Origin: an uncultured Solirubrobacter sp.
Lineage (GTDB): Bacteria; Actinomycetota; Thermoleophilia; Solirubrobacterales; Solirubrobacteraceae
Length of the DNA stretch: 7,075 nucleotides
Assembly (NCBI GenBank): GCA_937871635.1
Contig: CALMNS010000242.1
Span: 1-7,075, forward strand
Reading direction: 5' to 3'
Shown one piece after another: positions 6,768 through 7,075 of this stretch; the first letter of the stretch is position 1, and each line of letters starts with the position of its first letter. The notes under the pieces are model-generated. The model was given only the letters and a program-made list of their open reading frames with translations, made no database searches and was not told the origin of the DNA. The translations under genes were made by a program, and so were the position numbers.

Positions 6768-6891
6768 GGACGACCTCAATCCACCCCTCATGGTGATCTG
6801 CGGGCGCCACGGGTGGATCGTGCACGCCAGGACGACCTCAATCCACCCCTCGCGACGGTCCTGGCGACGAGGGGTGGATCGTGCACGCTGC
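6768..6891. repeat. Two tandem 62-nt palindromic units with conserved arms and variable centres
   Basis: A 22-nt left arm is identical at 6768-6789 and 6830-6851 (core CCTCAATCCACCCCTC). A 17-nt right arm, GGGTGGATCGTGCACGC, is identical at 6811-6827 and 6872-6888. The arms are partly inverted copies of each other. Unit 2 folds into a perfect 12-bp stem, ATCCACCCCTCG (6841-6852) with CGAGGGGTGGAT (6868-6879), around a 15-nt loop. Unit 1 pairs ATCCACCC (6779-6786) with GGGTGGAT (6811-6818), plus an inner helix TGGTG (6791-6795) with CGCCA (6805-6809). The 20-21-nt centres (6790-6810 and 6852-6871) are unrelated. Each right arm carries the palindrome GTGCAC. This resembles a REP-like interspersed palindromic element or a paired protein-binding site; the sequence alone does not decide. 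Confidence 0.8.
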
Positions 6892-6905
6892 GGGCGACCG
6901 CCCGC
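6890..6905. other. GC-only hairpin
   Basis: GCGGGC-GACC-GCCCGC is a perfect 6-bp inverted repeat directly after the second palindromic unit. It lies downstream of the minus-strand gene that ends at 7009, but no T-rich run follows on either strand, so a classical intrinsic terminator is not supported. Confidence 0.35.
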
Positions 6906-6940
6906 CCTTGCCACTCACTTGTCCTCGATGCCGCCATAGA

Positions 6941-6978
6941 CGTCCGTCCCGCTTCGGGACCCAAGTCCCCCGCGGACG
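6941..6978. other. Pair of mutually exclusive hairpins
   Basis: GTCCCG-CTT-CGGGAC (6946-6960) is a perfect 6-bp hairpin, and flanking CGTCC (6941-6945) with GGACG (6974-6978) can close an outer stem. The GGGAC at 6956-6960 can instead pair with a second GTCCC at 6965-6969 (loop CCAA), so only one of the two inner hairpins can form at a time. The patch lies about 305 nt upstream of pntAA and 31 nt past the stop of the preceding minus-strand gene. It could be a 3' UTR structure, an attenuator-like switch or chance in GC-rich DNA. Confidence 0.35.
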
Positions 6979-7008
6979 AACCAGCTGGCCCCTCGGTCGC
7001 CTGCCTGC

Positions 7009-7075
7009 TCAGTAGAGCGCCGCGACGGCGAGGCCGGCGGCGACCCCGACGTCGTGCGCGAGCGCGGCCGACCGC
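7009..7075 (-). CDS. C-terminal end of an unidentified protein (start outside window)
   Basis: The minus strand reads 21 codons ending LAHDVGVAAGLAVAALY before a TGA at 7011-7009. All 21 third positions are G or C while second positions are about 40% A/T, the pattern of real coding sequence here. The other open minus-strand frame over the same bases has no A/T at all in second positions. The residues are strongly hydrophobic and could be the end of a membrane helix. Too little is present to name a family. It is co-oriented with the pnt genes but 372 nt upstream, so membership in the same operon is doubtful. Confidence 0.6.
   Translation of the reverse strand, partial: RSAALAHDVGVAAGLAVAALY

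Noticed and set aside
6768..6891. CRISPR array
   Set aside because: Only two units; the repeated parts are the two arms around a variable centre with no separate spacer, and no cas genes are in view.
6935..6985. tRNA or other standard RNA gene in the hairpin-rich patch
   Set aside because: The stems do not make a cloverleaf, and there is no T-arm consensus or CCA end. It does not match tmRNA, SRP RNA or RNase P RNA elements that I can recognise.

Overview
The window is very GC-rich, with almost exclusively G or C at third codon positions. It looks like a chromosomal stretch of a high-GC actinobacterium. The RTX-like repeat fragment and its arginine/valine-rich C-terminal domain resemble secreted calcium-binding proteins common in Thermoleophilia (Solirubrobacterales). 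That placement is inferred from memory of the families, not from a search.

Layout. Positions 1-474 (+) are the C-terminal part of a MOSC-domain protein. Only 3 nt separate its stop from the stop of a convergent gene (478-2877, -) for a large secreted nuclease: signal peptide, lamin-tail-like domain, middle beta domain and C-terminal endonuclease/exonuclease/phosphatase (EEP) domain. Behind the nuclease start, on the + strand, lies a broken RTX-type calcium-binding protein gene (about 2939-3540): five nonapeptide repeats in one frame, its C-terminal domain in another, and no N-terminus. It runs without a stop into a small ORF of unknown function (3577-3801, +).

The second half is a compact minus-strand operon for the three-subunit proton-translocating NAD(P) transhydrogenase, transcribed pntAA (6636-5497), pntAB (5497-5198), pntB (5208-3829). 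The genes overlap by 1 and 11 nt. PntAA binds NAD(H), PntB domain III binds NADP(H), and PntAB plus the PntB membrane domain form the proton channel. Together they couple hydride transfer from NADH to NADP+ to inward proton flow, supplying NADPH.

Upstream of pntAA is about 370 nt without a recognisable gene (6637-7008). It holds two tandem 62-nt palindromic units with conserved arms and different centres, several GC-rich hairpins, and a pair of mutually exclusive hairpins. The window ends inside the C-terminus of another minus-strand gene (stop at 7009-7011).

The transhydrogenase operon and nuclease are confidently recognisable families. The least explained parts are the palindromic repeat pair, the alternative-hairpin patch and the RTX remnant joined to the small ORF. 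No clearly new multi-gene system is visible.
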